Shown here: in pieces, positions 5,829 through 6,872 of the stretch | Position numbering within the stretch: the stretch's first letter is position 1 | Layout: the number at the start of each line of letters is the position of its first letter | Assembly (NCBI GenBank): GCA_045113475.1 | Contig: JBGUIY010000297.1 | Span: 1 to 6,872, forward strand | DNA: 6,872 bases | Direction of reading: 5' to 3' | DNA from: UBA4246 sp045113475 | Lineage (GTDB): Bacteria > Bacillota > Clostridia > Christensenellales > Aristaeellaceae | Notes under the pieces: model-generated | The model's input: the letters and a program-made list of their open reading frames with translations, nothing else | Databases searched by the model: none | What the model was told of the DNA's origin: nothing | Program-made: the position numbers and the translations under genes

Positions 5829-6872
5829 TCAGTGGCTGCTCCTTAACTGTCGTACTGTGGCGGTGATACGGGCTGCGGCCTCCAGCACATCCTGTTCGTC
5901 CGTGTCCCTGCCAAGAGTCAGGCGCAGGCTGCCCTGCAGCAGCTCGGATGGTACCCCGATGGCCTTCAGCACGTGGCTCTCCACAAAGGATCCGGCTGTG
6001 CAGGCGGAGCCGGCGGAAGCTTCCACGCCGTTGAGGTCCAGCAGGGGGATCAGGGTCTTGTCGTCCGTTCCCGGGATCGTCAGATGCAGGTTGCCGGGAA
6101 GCCGTTCTTTTTCGTCGCCGTTCATGATAATATCAGGCAGCTCATGCCTGAGACGCTCATAAAGCAGATCCCTGAGGCCTGACAGGCGGGAATGCTCTTC
6201 GGTGCGGCGCTTTTCGGCCACGGCAAGCGCCGCGGCAAGGCCTGCCGCGCCGGCGACATTCTCCGTCGAGGCGCGCAGTCCGCGCTCCTGTTCGCCGCCA
6301 TGGATCAGCGGCTCAATGCCGAGGCCGCGCCGGAGGTACAGAAGGCCGACGCCCTTGGGTCCGTAAAACTTATGCGCTGACAGGGACAGCAGATCGACGC
6401 CGGCTGAGCGGAGATCGATCTCCAGCGTGCCGGCGGCCTGGACGGCGTCGGTATGAAAGGGGATCCCCGCTTCCCTGGTGATACCGGCGATCCCGCTGAC
6501 CGGCTCCACGGTGCCGATCTCGTTGTTGGCCCACATGACCGACACGATGGCCGTATCGGGGCGCAGCGCGCGCCTGACGTCGGACGGATCGATGCGTCCA
6601 CGGGCGTCAGGCCTGAGATATGTGACCGGATGTCCGAGTTTTTCCAGATACCGGCAGGTATTCAGGACGGCCGGATGCTCGATCATCGTGGTGACGATGT
6701 GGCTGCCCGCGCCGGCCCTGAAAGCGATGCCCTTGAGGGCCCAGTTGTCGCTTTCGCTGCCGCCCGATGTGAAATAGAGCTCGTCCGGATATGCGTGCAG
6801 GATGCTGGCGGCCTGGGCGCGGGCTGCCTCCAGGTGCCGTTTGGCTTCCCGGGCGCTTGCGTAGATCCCGGA
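5829..6872 (-). CDS. Cysteine desulfurase (NifS/IscS family), N-terminus outside window
   Basis: The C-terminal 347 residues of a PLP-dependent class V aminotransferase-fold cysteine desulfurase, which takes sulfur from cysteine as an enzyme persulfide for iron-sulfur clusters or thio-modified tRNAs and cofactors. The frame stays open to the window edge, and the first visible residues, SGIYASAREAK, correspond to the stretch after NPSS in homologues, so roughly 30 residues are missing. Key parts seen are FTSGGSESDN (PLP phosphate region), the EH pair with the PLP-stacking His codon at 6675-6677, SVMWANNEIGT, HTDAVQAAG, the Schiff-base lysine in SAHKFYGPKG (codon 6369-6371) and the persulfide cysteine in SAGSACTAGS (codon 6000-6002). 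The loop after this Cys reads VESHVL where EPSxVL is usual, but the Cys is intact. No scaffold (iscU) or mnmA gene is visible, so the specific sulfur acceptor cannot be told. It ends 1 base before hflX, as one operon. Confidence 0.95.
   Translation of the reverse strand, partial: SGIYASAREAKRHLEAARAQAASILHAYPDELYFTSGGSESDNWALKGIAFRAGAGSHIVTTMIEHPAVLNTCRYLEKLGHPVTYLRPDARGRIDPSDVRRALRPDTAIVSVMWANNEIGTVEPVSGIAGITREAGIPFHTDAVQAAGTLEIDLRSAGVDLLSLSAHKFYGPKGVGLLYLRRGLGIEPLIHGGEQERGLRASTENVAGAAGLAAALAVAEKRRTEEHSRLSGLRDLLYERLRHELPDIIMNGDEKERLPGNLHLTIPGTDDKTLIPLLDLNGVEASAGSACTAGSFVESHVLKAIGVPSELLQGSLRLTLGRDTDEQDVLEAAARITATVRQLRSSH
5839..5844 (-). promoter_or_regulatory. Ribosome binding site of hflX inside the desulfurase gene
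   Basis: On the - strand this reads AAGGAG, 11 bases before the hflX ATG and within the last codons of the desulfurase gene. It supports the start at 5827 and co-transcription of the two genes. Confidence 0.65.

Noticed and set aside
4745..5866. 373-codon open frame on the + strand opposite hflX
   Set aside because: It is antisense to a clear HflX, has no family motif and no good ribosome binding site; it is a codon-bias shadow.
6684..6686. Internal ATG as the start of the cysteine desulfurase
   Set aside because: The frame remains open to the window edge and encodes conserved family sequence (FTSGGSESDN) upstream, so the gene is cut by the window and does not start here.

Overview
The window looks like a GC-rich chromosomal segment of an anaerobic Firmicute, most likely a member of the Clostridia. 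The grounds are strong AGGAG-type ribosome binding sites, a DUF951 protein, an Obg-YhbY pair, a 600-residue HflX of the long clostridial type, and an IMP dehydrogenase resembling the bacterial-like enzyme of Tritrichomonas foetus. No genus can be fixed from the sequence alone. No tRNA, rRNA, CRISPR array, insertion sequence or phage gene was seen.

Layout. The left part (1-4024) is all on the + strand: the 3' part of guaB (IMP dehydrogenase), a small DUF951 protein, two tandem signal peptidase I paralogues, obgE and yhbY. From the DUF951 gene to yhbY the genes overlap or lie within 23 bp of each other, so they probably form one transcription unit. The right part (4025-6872) is on the - strand: hflX, preceded on its own strand by a cysteine desulfurase gene that runs off the window. 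The two units converge with no spacer; the stop codons of yhbY and hflX abut inside a 12-bp palindrome.

How the genes fit together. obgE, yhbY and hflX all encode proteins that act on the 50S ribosomal subunit (two translational GTPases and a CRM-domain RNA-binding protein), so the centre of the window is a ribosome assembly and rescue neighbourhood. The signal peptidases serve protein export. IMP dehydrogenase commits IMP to guanine nucleotide synthesis, and the desulfurase supplies sulfur.

Most notable points. (1) The second signal peptidase has alanine where the catalytic serine should be, but keeps the general-base lysine, so it is a candidate pseudoenzyme encoded beside an active paralogue. 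(2) An AT-rich patch of about 39% GC, against 60-70% in neighbouring blocks, begins inside the first signal peptidase gene and runs through most of the second, which suggests a recombination mosaic. (3) HflX carries an N-terminal extension with a complete JAMM/RadC-like metal-binding signature, that is, a possible metallohydrolase domain fused to a ribosome-splitting GTPase.
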